Part shown: piece by piece, positions 8,980 to 17,369 of the stretch
How positions within the stretch are numbered: position 1 is the first letter of the stretch
How the letters are laid out: every line of letters begins with the position of its first letter
Assembly: GCF_003606265.1 (NCBI RefSeq)
Contig: NZ_CP023671.1
Span: 1,054,001-1,118,000, forward strand
DNA length: 64,000 nucleotides
Source: Clostridium septicum
Lineage (GTDB): Bacteria; Bacillota; Clostridia; Clostridiales; Clostridiaceae
Reading direction: 5' to 3'
Position numbers and translations under genes: made by a program
The notes under the pieces: model-generated
Seen by the model: the letters and a program-made list of their open reading frames with translations, nothing else
What the model was told of the DNA's origin: nothing
The model's database searches: none

Positions 8980-10011
8980 TTATATATCAAGGTCATATGA
9001 TAAAATTTTCATATTTATTTTTAGGAAATCCACTTCTGTCAATTTATTATTTCTTAACATCTCTACAAGATATGTATCTACTCTTTTTTCTTTAGTTCTT
9101 GGATTTATTCCTTTTTTATTTAAATCTTCAATAATCCTCTCCTGTATTAATTGATTTAAGCATATAACTCTAAATTCTATATTAATATTATTACCAAATA
9201 ATCTTTTCATTGTATTGTATAAAATACTATAATTTAAAGCTACTGCATAAGAATTTTTATCTATAGATATATTAAAATAATATGCAATAATTCTTGTTGT
9301 ATCAGTTTTTTTACTATATTTTATATTAACTAAGTAAATGTTTTTTCTACTTAAAGTAGCTATATCACTATTAAATAAATAATCATATTTATTTTTTCGA
9401 TACTTTTTCTCATTTACTTCCCCAATACCCTTTAGATTTTTAATTCTTTTATCGTGTTCATCTTTTAGCCTTTGGAAATCTACTTCCATTTCTTCTTTAT
9501 CAAAAAATAAACTTGTTCTATTTAATAATTGCTCATAAAATTTATACATATTATTATCCTTGTATAATATATTACAATTTAATTTGTCTATAAATTCTAT
9601 TAGATTATCTAAAGTTAATTCTATATTATTCTTTTTAGCTGTAGGAATAATAGTTGTCAGTATAAATTGTACTTTCATGATATTTTCTATATACCTTTTA
9701 TTAGAATTTACTACACTTATACCTGATACGTCTGAACTTTTATTAGCCTTTGCTAAATATCTTATAGCATATTTTCTAAATAAGATAAATTTATTACTTG
9801 TCCCACTAAACTTTATTTTTTTTATTATTTCAGCTCTCTCTAACTCTTGAATTCCTTTTATTGCTTGAAACTTATCCTTTACAACCCCTAAGGCAATTGA
9901 TAACTCTATAAATTGCTTTTGTAACATCATTTTATTACCTAAGATATCTATTATTCGTAAGTATTCATGATACTTATTACAAGTATTCTGTTTTCTCTCA
10001 TTTGTTACCAT
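8980..10011 (-). CDS. Mobile-element protein of unknown function (winged-helix N-terminus)
   Basis: The 343-residue product opens with a probable winged-helix region (about 15-85: YLRIIDILGNKMMLQKQFIE, then AIKGIQELERAEIIKKIK), similar to DNA-binding proteins of plasmids and integrative elements. The middle is a basic helical segment (about 175-205) and the C-terminus (about 210-330) alternates strands and helices with NIYLVNIKYSKKTDT, reminiscent of a nuclease-like fold, but I see no certain active site. The gap to the 10030 gene is 18 bp, so they form an operon. Probably a replication or regulation protein of the element; not recognised. Confidence 0.65.
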   Translation of the reverse strand: MVTNERKQNTCNKYHEYLRIIDILGNKMMLQKQFIELSIALGVVKDKFQAIKGIQELERAEIIKKIKFSGTSNKFILFRKYAIRYLAKANKSSDVSGISVVNSNKRYIENIMKVQFILTTIIPTAKKNNIELTLDNLIEFIDKLNCNILYKDNNMYKFYEQLLNRTSLFFDKEEMEVDFQRLKDEHDKRIKNLKGIGEVNEKKYRKNKYDYLFNSDIATLSRKNIYLVNIKYSKKTDTTRIIAYYFNISIDKNSYAVALNYSILYNTMKRLFGNNINIEFRVICLNQLIQERIIEDLNKKGINPRTKEKRVDTYLVEMLRNNKLTEVDFLKINMKILSYDLDI

Positions 10012-10029
10012 GCTTTAAACCCTCTCCAT

Positions 10030-10611
10030 TTAATATGATTTTATGTCCATAATTTCAATAAATCTTTCTTTTGCTTCAATCTCTGTTTGACCATAAGAAT
10101 TAGTTATTACTTCAAAATATGTTTCTATTCCTGTTTCTTTATCTATGTAAGCTCCATCTGGCGTTGAAATTAATTTTTCTTCTAACATTCTATTTATCTC
10201 TTGATACCTTTCATAATCTATCGTTTTTATTTCCTGTAATTTTTCTTCTAACTCTTGCCTTAACTCTGTTTCAGTTTTCCAAGTTTCTCTTTTATCTTCA
10301 CTCAAAGAAAAATATTTATTAGATATACCTAAATCGTGATTTATTGATTGTGCATTATAATGATTTTTTACTCCCCATTCTCTTTCTAATAATTTCTTTC
10401 CTTCTTTAGTTAATTTATATGCAACTAATTGTTCTCCATTATTTTTATTAAAGACTTCCCTTGTTACCAAATTATCTTTTACATAGTTATTTATTCTTTT
10501 ATCTGCAATAAAGTTTTTTAATTCAGACTCTCTAACATGACCACACTTACTAATACTTGTTAATGCAAGTCTATCTCTATTATAAAGATTTTTAATTTTA
10601 GGCTTTGCCAT
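10030..10611 (-). CDS. Replication-relaxation-like protein
   Basis: The 193-residue protein begins with a basic winged-helix domain (RDRLALTSISKCGHVRESEL; wing TKEGKKLLERE). It then has INHDLGISNKYFSL and, later, TPDGAYIDKETGIETYFEV, the H-D-L...N and P-D-(A/G)-x-I...(F)xE pattern I associate with the replication-relaxation family (PF13814) of plasmids and integrated elements, whose later half resembles a nuclease fold. The start has AAAGGAG. The structured non-coding element lies just upstream (10669-10862), so the gene may be expressed from, or controlled by, that element. Confidence 0.7.
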   Translation of the reverse strand: MAKPKIKNLYNRDRLALTSISKCGHVRESELKNFIADKRINNYVKDNLVTREVFNKNNGEQLVAYKLTKEGKKLLEREWGVKNHYNAQSINHDLGISNKYFSLSEDKRETWKTETELRQELEEKLQEIKTIDYERYQEINRMLEEKLISTPDGAYIDKETGIETYFEVITNSYGQTEIEAKERFIEIMDIKSY

Positions 10612-10668
10612 TAAAAATTTCTCCTTTCATAAATTTACTTGTAAATTTTATAGTTTGTAAAACTATTT

Positions 10669-10862
10669 GAGCGATAGCTCAATTGCTCCGTTAGGGGCAA
10701 TATTCCCCTCAATAAGGGGCTGAACTTTTGAAAGCCATTTTTTAGGTTGTCGAAATGTAGTGAAGCAACCGTTAATAAAAATGAGCTTTATGGTAGAAGC
10801 CACTAAATGATTTAGTGGACTGATACCCAAAAGTGAAGCCCCTTATCCCCCATCTATCGCTC
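10669..10862. other. Highly structured non-coding element (candidate origin, transfer site or ncRNA)
   Basis: This is a locally GC-richer 194-bp block in very AT-rich DNA with nested inverted repeats. The closing stem is GAGCGATAG (10669-10677) with CTATCGCTC (10854-10862). Inside it ATAAGGGGCT (10712-10721) pairs with AGCCCCTTAT (10837-10846), then GA faces GA, then ACTTTTG (10724-10730) pairs with CAAAAGT (10828-10834). Side hairpins are GGGG/CCCC (10694-10708), GGTTG/CAACC (10745-10770) and CCACTAAA/TTTAGTGG (10800-10818). It lies between the G2P-like initiator gene and the replication-relaxation gene. It may be a double-strand origin, an oriT or a structured RNA. Confidence 0.6.
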
Positions 10863-10887
10863 CACTACTTGATATATCTATTATTAA

Positions 10888-10921
10888 AACTACAATTTAT
10901 AGTTTCTATAATTGTAGTTTG
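10888..10921. repeat. Inverted repeat hairpin
   Basis: AAACTACAATT and AATTGTAGTTT form an 11-bp stem around an AT-rich centre, between the structured element and the initiator terminator. It could be an attenuator, a second origin feature or an operator. Purpose unknown. Confidence 0.5.
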
Positions 10922-10970
10922 TTCCTCTTAAATTTATAACTCTAAGTAATAAATTCAACTATTTTTTCAC

Positions 10971-11001
10971 AAAAAAATACAAGTTGAAATATCAACTTGT
11001 A
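10971..11001 (-). terminator. Intrinsic terminator of the initiator gene
   Basis: On the minus strand a perfect 10-bp stem (10992-11001 with 10978-10987, four-base loop) is followed by seven T residues. It ends the transcript of the G2P-like gene at 11121. Confidence 0.8.
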
Positions 11002-11120
11002 CTAAAATATTGTTTTATAAAATGAAAAATTATAAAATAAGTTTTCATAATAATAAAATATTTTTTATTTTATTTTATAAAGTTTTTATATTATATTATT
11101 TCTTTTTATATTCTTTTATT

Positions 11121-12053
11121 TTAAGCACATATATTAAAAGGATTTTTTATATATGATGAAGCTCCCTTTAGATTTTTAGGAATTAATATAGGGTTAATTT
11201 TAAGTTCTTTTAAATATGTTATGTATTTTTTGAAATAGTAACTACTATACTTTTCTTTTGCTTCTGTAACACCTTTTTTAGATATATATTTTAAAAACTC
11301 TATTAATTCATTCTTATCTTTTTCATTTATCTTACTACTATTTATCATTTTTCTTGCATTGTAAATATTATAATAATCTCCTGAATAAGTAAATACCTCT
11401 AAATGCCTTTTAAAATAAATAATGTACATACTTTCATTTAAATATAATGAAATATCTTTATTCAAATTATATCGTCTTTTATTATAATTTAAATGGTCAT
11501 TATTCAATGAAATTTCAAATCTCAAGATATTTTTTTCATATGCCATAATTTCTTTGTTTTTTACGATTCTTTCCCTTTCTTTATCATATACTTTTGATAC
11601 TATACTCCTACTGTTATAGTATATAGTTGTATCAAATCCATTATATTTTTTCTTGAAGCCATACCTATCCATAGTCTTCTTATAAATATGAAATAATACT
11701 TTTCTTTGGTCTTCATTAACTATAGCATCATATCTATAATCTAATCTTTTCATATATGGCTCAATAAAATTACTCCCTGTAATGTCATATATGAAACCAT
11801 ATATTTTATCCTCTATTTGTATAATGTCTTCTTCTACTATCTCAGCTTTTTTTAATAATTTTATAAAATCAATTGTAAAGTTTAATCTATATATTCCATA
11901 AACTCTTTTTATAGAATGTATAGTTATTCCTGTATCTTTATATATTTTATTAATTAAAGACTCCACTTTAAAAAGTTCTTTTTTGTATTTCTTTTCTAAA
12001 AAATCTCTTTGTTTTTCATGAAAATTTATATAAAATTCTGCTGTATGTATCAT
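11121..12053 (-). CDS. Phage/plasmid replication initiator, G2P/X-like
   Basis: The 310-residue basic protein resembles the gene II/X-type replication proteins found in clostridial phages, plasmids and integrated elements. The N-terminal half contains RLDYRYDAI (about 124-132), a strand like the core of rolling-circle nucleases. The centre has DTTIYYNSRSIVSKVYDKER (about 161-180), the conserved Y-x-x-S-x-x-x-K-Y-D-K signature. The C-terminal 100 residues are helical and Lys-rich. A Tyr nucleophile cannot be assigned with certainty; several Tyr are candidates. It has a GGAG ribosome binding site and its own terminator. It probably nicks an origin nearby, for which the structured block at 10669-10862 is the obvious candidate. 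Confidence 0.7.
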   Translation of the reverse strand: MIHTAEFYINFHEKQRDFLEKKYKKELFKVESLINKIYKDTGITIHSIKRVYGIYRLNFTIDFIKLLKKAEIVEEDIIQIEDKIYGFIYDITGSNFIEPYMKRLDYRYDAIVNEDQRKVLFHIYKKTMDRYGFKKKYNGFDTTIYYNSRSIVSKVYDKERERIVKNKEIMAYEKNILRFEISLNNDHLNYNKRRYNLNKDISLYLNESMYIIYFKRHLEVFTYSGDYYNIYNARKMINSSKINEKDKNELIEFLKYISKKGVTEAKEKYSSYYFKKYITYLKELKINPILIPKNLKGASSYIKNPFNICA

Positions 12054-12270
12054 AATTATTAATTCTCCTTCTACTATTTCATTTTATGGGATATTTATAT
12101 TTTCTATTTTTTCAACATTTATAAGCTATATTTATATGCATTTTTTTATTTATCCCGAGCTAAATTTTTCCTTATCAATTAGTTTTAATTAAACAACTTG
12201 ACATCATAATATATTTTTTAATTAAAAATTTATATAATATTTTTGCACTATCATTTTTATATAAGAAAAA

Positions 12271-12310
12271 AACACTTAACTTATTGCATATTTGCAATAA
12301 ATTAAGTGTT
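12271..12310. terminator. Long stem-loop terminator of the XRE gene
   Basis: AACACTTAA (12271-12279) and TTATTGCA (12281-12288) pair with TGCAATAA (12293-12300) and TTAAGTGTT (12302-12310), with one mismatch and a four-base loop. It begins immediately after the stop of the XRE gene at 12315 and has flanking A and T tracts. Confidence 0.85.
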
Positions 12311-12314
12311 TCTA

Positions 12315-12941
12315 TCAATATCCTATAGAATTTAAATATCCTTTTATCTCTAAATATTCTTTATCATCTATTGTCATAAAATATTCATTTGCTCCTTTTA
12401 GAAACTCTTCTAATTCGTATTCTTTGCACTTATCCATTTCCAATACTCTCCCTTCTAAAACAGATATATTTTCTGTTTTAAATTGTATTTTCATTAATTC
12501 TTTTATCTTTCTAACAAGTAAGTCATCATAAATCGGTAACTTTACTATATATTTATTTTCTTTATTTTGAGCAACTATAAATATATGTTTCTTTTCAAGC
12601 TCTGTGCATATCCCCACCAGTTTTTCCAAAGCTTCTCTAAGTGATAATTTATTTTTTGATATATCTTCTAATATATTTGTTCCTTTTTTTATTAACACCC
12701 TGTCTTTTTGATTTGTAATTATTTTAGACTCCTTGTCTTTTAAAAAGCTTTTTGCTAACTCTTCATATGGTATATTAAGTGCTTCTGCCAATGAAATTGC
12801 ATGTTCTGCTGATGGAGATTTATTTATTCCATTTTCTATACGACTTATATATGATGCACTTATTCCTGTTAAACTTTCAAGCTCAGTTAACTTAAGACTA
12901 CAATTTTTTCTACTTATTTTTATTAAATCTGAAAATTCCAT
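12315..12941 (-). CDS. XRE-family transcriptional regulator with C-terminal sensor-like domain
   Basis: The 208-residue protein has an N-terminal helix-turn-helix (LTELESLTGISASYISRIENG, about 17-38) and a C-terminal domain of about 120 residues (from about 85) with mixed helix and strand (KHIFIVAQNKENKYIVKLPI). That second domain is not an S24 peptidase, so SOS-type cleavage is not expected. It is divergent from the small ORF and serine recombinase genes at 13101 and 13280. A perfect 14-bp inverted repeat over their promoter is a likely binding site, which would make this protein the regulator of excision. That link is inferred from position. Confidence 0.85.
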   Translation of the reverse strand: MEFSDLIKISRKNCSLKLTELESLTGISASYISRIENGINKSPSAEHAISLAEALNIPYEELAKSFLKDKESKIITNQKDRVLIKKGTNILEDISKNKLSLREALEKLVGICTELEKKHIFIVAQNKENKYIVKLPIYDDLLVRKIKELMKIQFKTENISVLEGRVLEMDKCKEYELEEFLKGANEYFMTIDDKEYLEIKGYLNSIGY

Positions 12942-13015
12942 TATATACGCCTCCTTAAAACTTATAAGTTAATATTAACACTTCGTATTCTTACATGCAA
13001 CTCTTTATTTTCCTA

Positions 13016-13044
13016 TTGACAAATTTAATTTTTCATTTTATTAT
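13016..13044 (+). promoter_or_regulatory. Strong sigma-A-type promoter of the recombinase unit
   Basis: TTGACA (13016-13021), 17 bp, TATTAT (13039-13044): a near-consensus promoter about 57 bp upstream of the small ORF at 13101. The left arm of the inverted repeat 13021-13034/13055-13068 lies inside the spacer. Confidence 0.75.
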
Positions 13045-13068
13045 TTACCTATAAGAAAAATTAAATTT
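13021..13068. promoter_or_regulatory. Perfect 14-bp inverted repeat over the recombinase promoter (operator candidate)
   Basis: AAATTTAATTTTTC (13021-13034) and GAAAAATTAAATTT (13055-13068) are perfect reverse complements 20 bp apart. They bracket the -10 box, so binding would repress the recombinase operon. The neighbouring XRE protein (12315-12941) is the obvious candidate ligand. Confidence 0.6.
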
Positions 13069-13100
13069 ACTTCAAAGCAAATAAATAAGGGGGATTTATT

Positions 13101-13277
13101 ATGGATACAAATATAAATAATGAAAACTTAGACATAGAAATTGATTTATTCACTAAATTAGGATTAGAACATCCTAACACTAAATACATAAAATCTAAAG
13201 AATTTATTAATATATTATTTGATATAGTATCTCAAAATATAAATAACTGTGAAACATCACTTGAAGGAGGATTTTAA
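13101..13277 (+). CDS. Small acidic protein encoded ahead of the serine recombinase
   Basis: A 58-codon ORF begins MDTNINNENLDIEIDLFTK and ends ETSLEGGF. It has a GGGGG ribosome binding site 8 to 10 bp upstream and lies directly behind the strong promoter at 13016. Its last codons (Glu-Gly-Gly) contain the GGAGG used by the recombinase gene, whose start comes two bases after its stop, so the pair is translationally coupled. It is acidic with one predicted helix (about 31-48). A recombination directionality factor is possible, but those are usually basic, so function is open. Confidence 0.7.
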   Translation: MDTNINNENLDIEIDLFTKLGLEHPNTKYIKSKEFINILFDIVSQNINNCETSLEGGF

Positions 13278-13279
13278 TA

Positions 13280-14908
13280 ATGATAAAAAACAATAAAGAA
13301 ATAAAAAATATATTTATGTATTGCCGTACGAGTACAGACTTACAAATAGATAACTTCTCAATTCCTTCCCAAATAGATAAAATAACTGCTTATTGCAAAT
13401 TATATGGTTATAACATTTGTGGAAAATATATTGATGAGGGTAAAAGTGGAACAACTATTAAAAACAGAACAAACTTTGTTCAAATGATTAAGGATATGAA
13501 AAGTAAATCAAATCCGATACAAGCTATCTTAGTCTATAATATTAGCCGTTTATCAAGAAGTTTATCTGATATAGCCTATATAATAAAATTACTTGAAGAA
13601 TATGATATTACTTTAATATCTATAGATGATAACATAAACACTTCTGATATTTATGGTCGAAGTATTGCATATATGCTTGGTACTTTTGCAGAATTAAGTC
13701 GATATAATATTGTAAGCACATGCCGTTCTGGTATGGAACAAAGGGCAAAAGAAGGTTTATGGAATGGTGGTAAAATATTTGGATATGTTTCTAATGTAGA
13801 TAAAGAATTAGAGATAGTACCAGAACAAGAAAAAATTATAAAAGAAATTTTTAATCTCTATGTAAATAAAAACTGGGGATATAAAAAAATAGCTTGTTAT
13901 CTTAATACTTGTAATTATAAGACACTTAAAAATGGTACTTGGTCTATACAATCTATAAAACAAATAATAGATAATCCAATATATGCTGGGTTTATAAGAT
14001 GGGGGCAATATGTTGATTGGGCTAAAAAAGGAAGAAAAGGTAAAAATGAAAACTATGAATTATTCCAAGGACAACATCAACCTATTATTGATATGGATAC
14101 TTGGACAAAAGCTCAAGCTATGAGGAAAATTAATAAAGATAAATTCAATAAAATATATGAAGGTGATTTTATATTAACAGGACTTCTACGTTGCCCAGTA
14201 TGTGGTGCTTCTATGATAAGCCATCGTACTAAAAAGAAAAATAAACCTAATGAATTTTATCGCTATTATCAATGTTCTAACTTCTTTAATAAAGGAGTTA
14301 CTGTATGTACATCTAACTTAGTAAATGCTGACACTGCTGAAAAATATGTGTTAGATAGAATATCTGAAATTATTAATTCACAAGAAATTATTAATTCATT
14401 AATTTCTAAATTAAATAATAGAACAACTAAAGATATAACTCCTCTTGAAAAGCAATTAAAAGAATTAGAAAAATCATTAGCCAAAATAAATATTAAAAGA
14501 AATGAACATATGGAAAATCATTTTAATGATTTTATTAGTTCTGATGATTTAAATGCAAATTTAAAATATTTAAGAGAAAAAGAAGATAAAATTACTACTC
14601 AAATAAATATAATCAAAAATGAAATTTCACAATTAGCAAATTTTCAATGTATAGATTCTAAAAAAGTTATTGATATCCTTAAAAATTTTAACAATGTATT
14701 TATAAATGCTACAATCGAACAAAAGAAATCATTATTACGCTCCATAATAGATAGTATTTCTGTTAATGAAGGTAAAACTACTAAAGATAGAATTATTAAT
14801 AAAATCAAGTTGCATTTTGAGCCTGTAGATGTACAGGCTCAAAAAATAAATAAAAAGTTTGCGACTACTTATGATACGGTTCACCGTATCATAAATAAAA
14901 AACTATAG
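13280..14908 (+). CDS. Large serine recombinase
   Basis: This is a site-specific integrase/excisionase of 542 residues. The N-terminal resolvase domain (about 10-155) carries the nucleophile in YCRTS (Ser18) and the NISRLSRS arginine motif. It is followed by the recombinase domain (IIKEIFNLYVNKNWGYKKIACYLN region, about 185-290), then a zinc ribbon (LRCPVCGASM ... YYQCSN ... VCTS, about 300-345) and a coiled-coil arm (about 375-460). This order and length match TndX/TnpX-like transposon recombinases. It is the terminal gene of the mobile-like segment; such genes usually lie next to an attachment site. The stop codon lies inside a ~100-bp repeat that recurs at 16531 and 18649. Confidence 0.95.
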   Translation: MIKNNKEIKNIFMYCRTSTDLQIDNFSIPSQIDKITAYCKLYGYNICGKYIDEGKSGTTIKNRTNFVQMIKDMKSKSNPIQAILVYNISRLSRSLSDIAYIIKLLEEYDITLISIDDNINTSDIYGRSIAYMLGTFAELSRYNIVSTCRSGMEQRAKEGLWNGGKIFGYVSNVDKELEIVPEQEKIIKEIFNLYVNKNWGYKKIACYLNTCNYKTLKNGTWSIQSIKQIIDNPIYAGFIRWGQYVDWAKKGRKGKNENYELFQGQHQPIIDMDTWTKAQAMRKINKDKFNKIYEGDFILTGLLRCPVCGASMISHRTKKKNKPNEFYRYYQCSNFFNKGVTVCTSNLVNADTAEKYVLDRISEIINSQEIINSLISKLNNRTTKDITPLEKQLKELEKSLAKINIKRNEHMENHFNDFISSDDLNANLKYLREKEDKITTQINIIKNEISQLANFQCIDSKKVIDILKNFNNVFINATIEQKKSLLRSIIDSISVNEGKTTKDRIINKIKLHFEPVDVQAQKINKKFATTYDTVHRIINKKL

Positions 14909-14995
14909 ACTTACCCATATACAATATAATTAACATTAGTTCAAATTCAAGTTTCAACTATGTTTTTATAAAAAATAAGATAGTTTTAGTTACAT
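14899..14995. repeat. Dispersed ~100-bp repeat, copy A (diverged)
   Basis: Starts with AAAAAACTATA inside the recombinase stop region and continues through CATATACAATATA and TTCAAATTCAAGTTT to an ATAAAAAATAAG box. By eye it is about 80 percent identical to copies B and C. It may be the right attachment end of the recombinase element. Confidence 0.6.
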
Positions 14996-15067
14996 AATCT
15001 CTCATTTATTAACTAATCCTATCTCAATTCAAAATTCTAACCATATTATTATATTTTATCTCTTTGC

Positions 15068-16357
15068 CTATTTATTAAGTCCAATATTTGCTATCTCTCT
15101 TAATATACTATGCTTATCTTCATTTTCAATTAAATAGTCAATAAATAATTCTTCAATCTCAGTATCATCTTTAATATTTGATAATATTTTAAATGCCTGT
15201 ACCTTCAACTTACAATCACCTAATTTTTTAGCACAAATAATAGCTATCTTTTTAAGACGAATATCCTCCCTATTACTAAGATAAAAAAGTATTTTTTTCA
15301 TTCTTTTTTGATTCTCATTATTGAGATTTTCAAGACATTCCTCAATTAATTCATCTGAAATATTGTATACTTCACTTGATATCATCTCAGCATACTCTTC
15401 TACTGTAGGATAATATTTGGAAGAATCCAAATACTTTTGCGCCCAAGATGTATTCTTAAATCTTCCTTCACTTAATTCCACTTTATTTTTGTCAACCAAA
15501 AATTCCTTCTTAGACTTTTGAGTAAGATATTGTACTGGTATATCATTGCTATTTATTCTAATATTAGAAAAACACAAGCTATCTATAAGCATTTCGTCCC
15601 CATTTTTTCTATATTCATATGCTGAAACTGGTATTATAGCTATACAATTTACTGGCCTTCTTAAAATAGATGCAGCACAAGTCTTATGATGACCATCAAT
15701 AATGAAGCTCATAAACTCTTTAAAGTTATAAACTATTGCTCTTGGTGGTGATTCAGAATTATTTATTGTATTTAGGTAGTATTCAACTCTTTCTTCATTA
15801 AAACAACTTGTATCTTCAGTTGGATACAGAAATACTGGCTCACCATCAACATAGTTATAGTCATCTTCAGGCAATAAAACACCTACTGTTCCTGAATATT
15901 CAGTTGGTCTGTTTGGTATATTCCAAAAGAAATTTCCATCTCCATCTGTCGGATAGCATAAAATATCTGCTATTACATATAACCCACTTTCTAATAATGA
16001 CAATAATGATTCTAAATCATTAATTGATGTTTCCAAACTAATAAAATTACTATTAATTTTATTACTAATTTCCATGAGTTCATGTGAATTTACTTTATTA
16101 ATTCCTAAACCTAGAGATAATATACATTTGCAGGTTGGACAAGATGGAGAATTAATTTTCACTAAGGGAATATCATTAAGAGTTATCTGTTTCAAGTAAC
16201 GCATTCCATAATATGAATCCTCAACAATGCTAGTAGATGTCTTTAACTTACCAGATCCATTAACATATATTAGTTTAGCATCATTACACATCGATAAAAA
16301 TGAATAATCAATCTTATCATTAATTATTGTTATAATATTTTTTTTATCCAAATCCAT
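15068..16357 (-). CDS. ParB/sulfiredoxin-like domain protein with C-terminal HEAT-like helices
   Basis: The start was placed at the ATG at 16357 because AAGGAG lies seven bases before it; the longer reading from 16411 lacks a site. The 429-residue product has a Cys cluster CPTCKC (about residues 76-81). A ParB/sulfiredoxin-type motif, SFIIDGHHKTCAASIL (about 221-236), follows; the G-H-H-K/R signature normally marks a nucleotide-binding or nuclease pocket. The C-terminal 120 residues are repeated helices (RLKKIAIICAKKLGD, LKVQAFKILSNI), like HEAT repeats. It is not a chromosome-partition ParB: there is no HTH and no parA. It is flanked by repeat copies A and B, like a cassette. Function unknown. 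Confidence 0.75.
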   Translation of the reverse strand: MDLDKKNIITIINDKIDYSFLSMCNDAKLIYVNGSGKLKTSTSIVEDSYYGMRYLKQITLNDIPLVKINSPSCPTCKCILSLGLGINKVNSHELMEISNKINSNFISLETSINDLESLLSLLESGLYVIADILCYPTDGDGNFFWNIPNRPTEYSGTVGVLLPEDDYNYVDGEPVFLYPTEDTSCFNEERVEYYLNTINNSESPPRAIVYNFKEFMSFIIDGHHKTCAASILRRPVNCIAIIPVSAYEYRKNGDEMLIDSLCFSNIRINSNDIPVQYLTQKSKKEFLVDKNKVELSEGRFKNTSWAQKYLDSSKYYPTVEEYAEMISSEVYNISDELIEECLENLNNENQKRMKKILFYLSNREDIRLKKIAIICAKKLGDCKLKVQAFKILSNIKDDTEIEELFIDYLIENEDKHSILREIANIGLNK

Positions 16358-16535
16358 CTCCAATCTCCTTAAGTTCCCTAATATGTATGTTTGTATAATA
16401 TACATATTCAAATAATTACCTTTTAATTATAACATAAACCAGAAATCCTATTGATATCATTAGCTTTATATCTTTTTCATATTTCTACTAATTTTGCTTC
16501 TCCACAAATATGCTTCACCTTACTGTAAGTAAAAA

Positions 16536-16636
16536 AACTATATACTTTCACATATAAATATAGTTAATAATATTTCAAATTCAAGTTTTAATTATATATT
16601 TTCATAAAAAATAAGCAGTAAAATTTGCTCAGTATT
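16536..16636. repeat. Dispersed ~100-bp repeat, copy B
   Basis: Nearly identical to copy C from AAACTATATACTTTCACATATA through TTTCAAATTCAAGTTTTAATTAT-type sequence to AAGCAGTAAAATTTGCT. Near its right end the AAGCA/TGCTT hairpin followed on the minus strand by T-rich sequence may act as a terminator for the deaminase gene. The rest of 16358-16873 shows no gene. Confidence 0.7.
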
Positions 16637-16873
16637 TATTCTTTTCTAATCTATATTTTCCTTATAAATCTTCTTCAGCATCAATCCTCCCTAAAATATA
16701 AAAACTTCTATATGCAATCTAATTACACATAGAAGTTTATTGTAAGTAATGTCTTTATTCAAATATCATTCTTAACTATAATATATATTTATATTTTAGA
16801 TTTATTTTATAATATTGTTCATCAAATCTACTATACAAATTGGAATTTATCGTCATAGTTATCCATTATGTTA

Positions 16874-17248
16874 TTAGTTCCATGGTTCTGGAAGTAAATC
16901 TGATATTGTAAGAATTTTATCCTTTAACATTACTTCACATTTATAATTATTATAATCAATCTGATTTATAAATTCTCTACAGCGTCCGCAAGGTGCAACT
17001 ATTTCACCTGAACGATAAACAGCTACCATTTTTACTATACAACTTTCTCCTGCTGTTATCATAGTAGCAATTGTTGCATGTTCAGCACAAAATCCCATTG
17101 AAGATGGTGTATCAATACAAACTCCCTTATATACATTCCCCTTTTCTGTAAGTATGGCTGCTGCTACAGAGGCTGCATAAGCACTACGTGATAACTCACG
17201 TGGATTTAATGTAGCTTTTGCAATTTCATATAATTTACTAAACTCCAT
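16874..17248 (-). CDS. Cytidine deaminase family protein
   Basis: This zinc-dependent deaminase of 124 residues has the catalytic CAE motif (Cys54, Ala55, Glu56) and the second zinc motif PCGRC (Cys87, Cys90), both complete. It would convert cytidine or deoxycytidine to uridine or deoxyuridine in pyrimidine salvage. The short length and the motif spacing also fit blasticidin-S-type deaminases, so substrate is uncertain. It is a single gene, in the accessory stretch between repeat copies B and C. Confidence 0.9.
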   Translation of the reverse strand: MEFSKLYEIAKATLNPRELSRSAYAASVAAAILTEKGNVYKGVCIDTPSSMGFCAEHATIATMITAGESCIVKMVAVYRSGEIVAPCGRCREFINQIDYNNYKCEVMLKDKILTISDLLPEPWN

Positions 17249-17369
17249 AACTTTATATCCTTTTAAATATATCTTTATCCATACAAATTCCTATTTATTT
17301 ATATAATATCAAACCTGATGTTACTTGGTATTGTTATACTATCTTAATATTCTTTAATTTGTATATAAT

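Noticed and set aside
15068..16357. Chromosome or plasmid partition ParB
   Set aside because: Only the G-H-H-K pocket resembles ParB; no HTH, no ParA gene and no parS repeats nearby.
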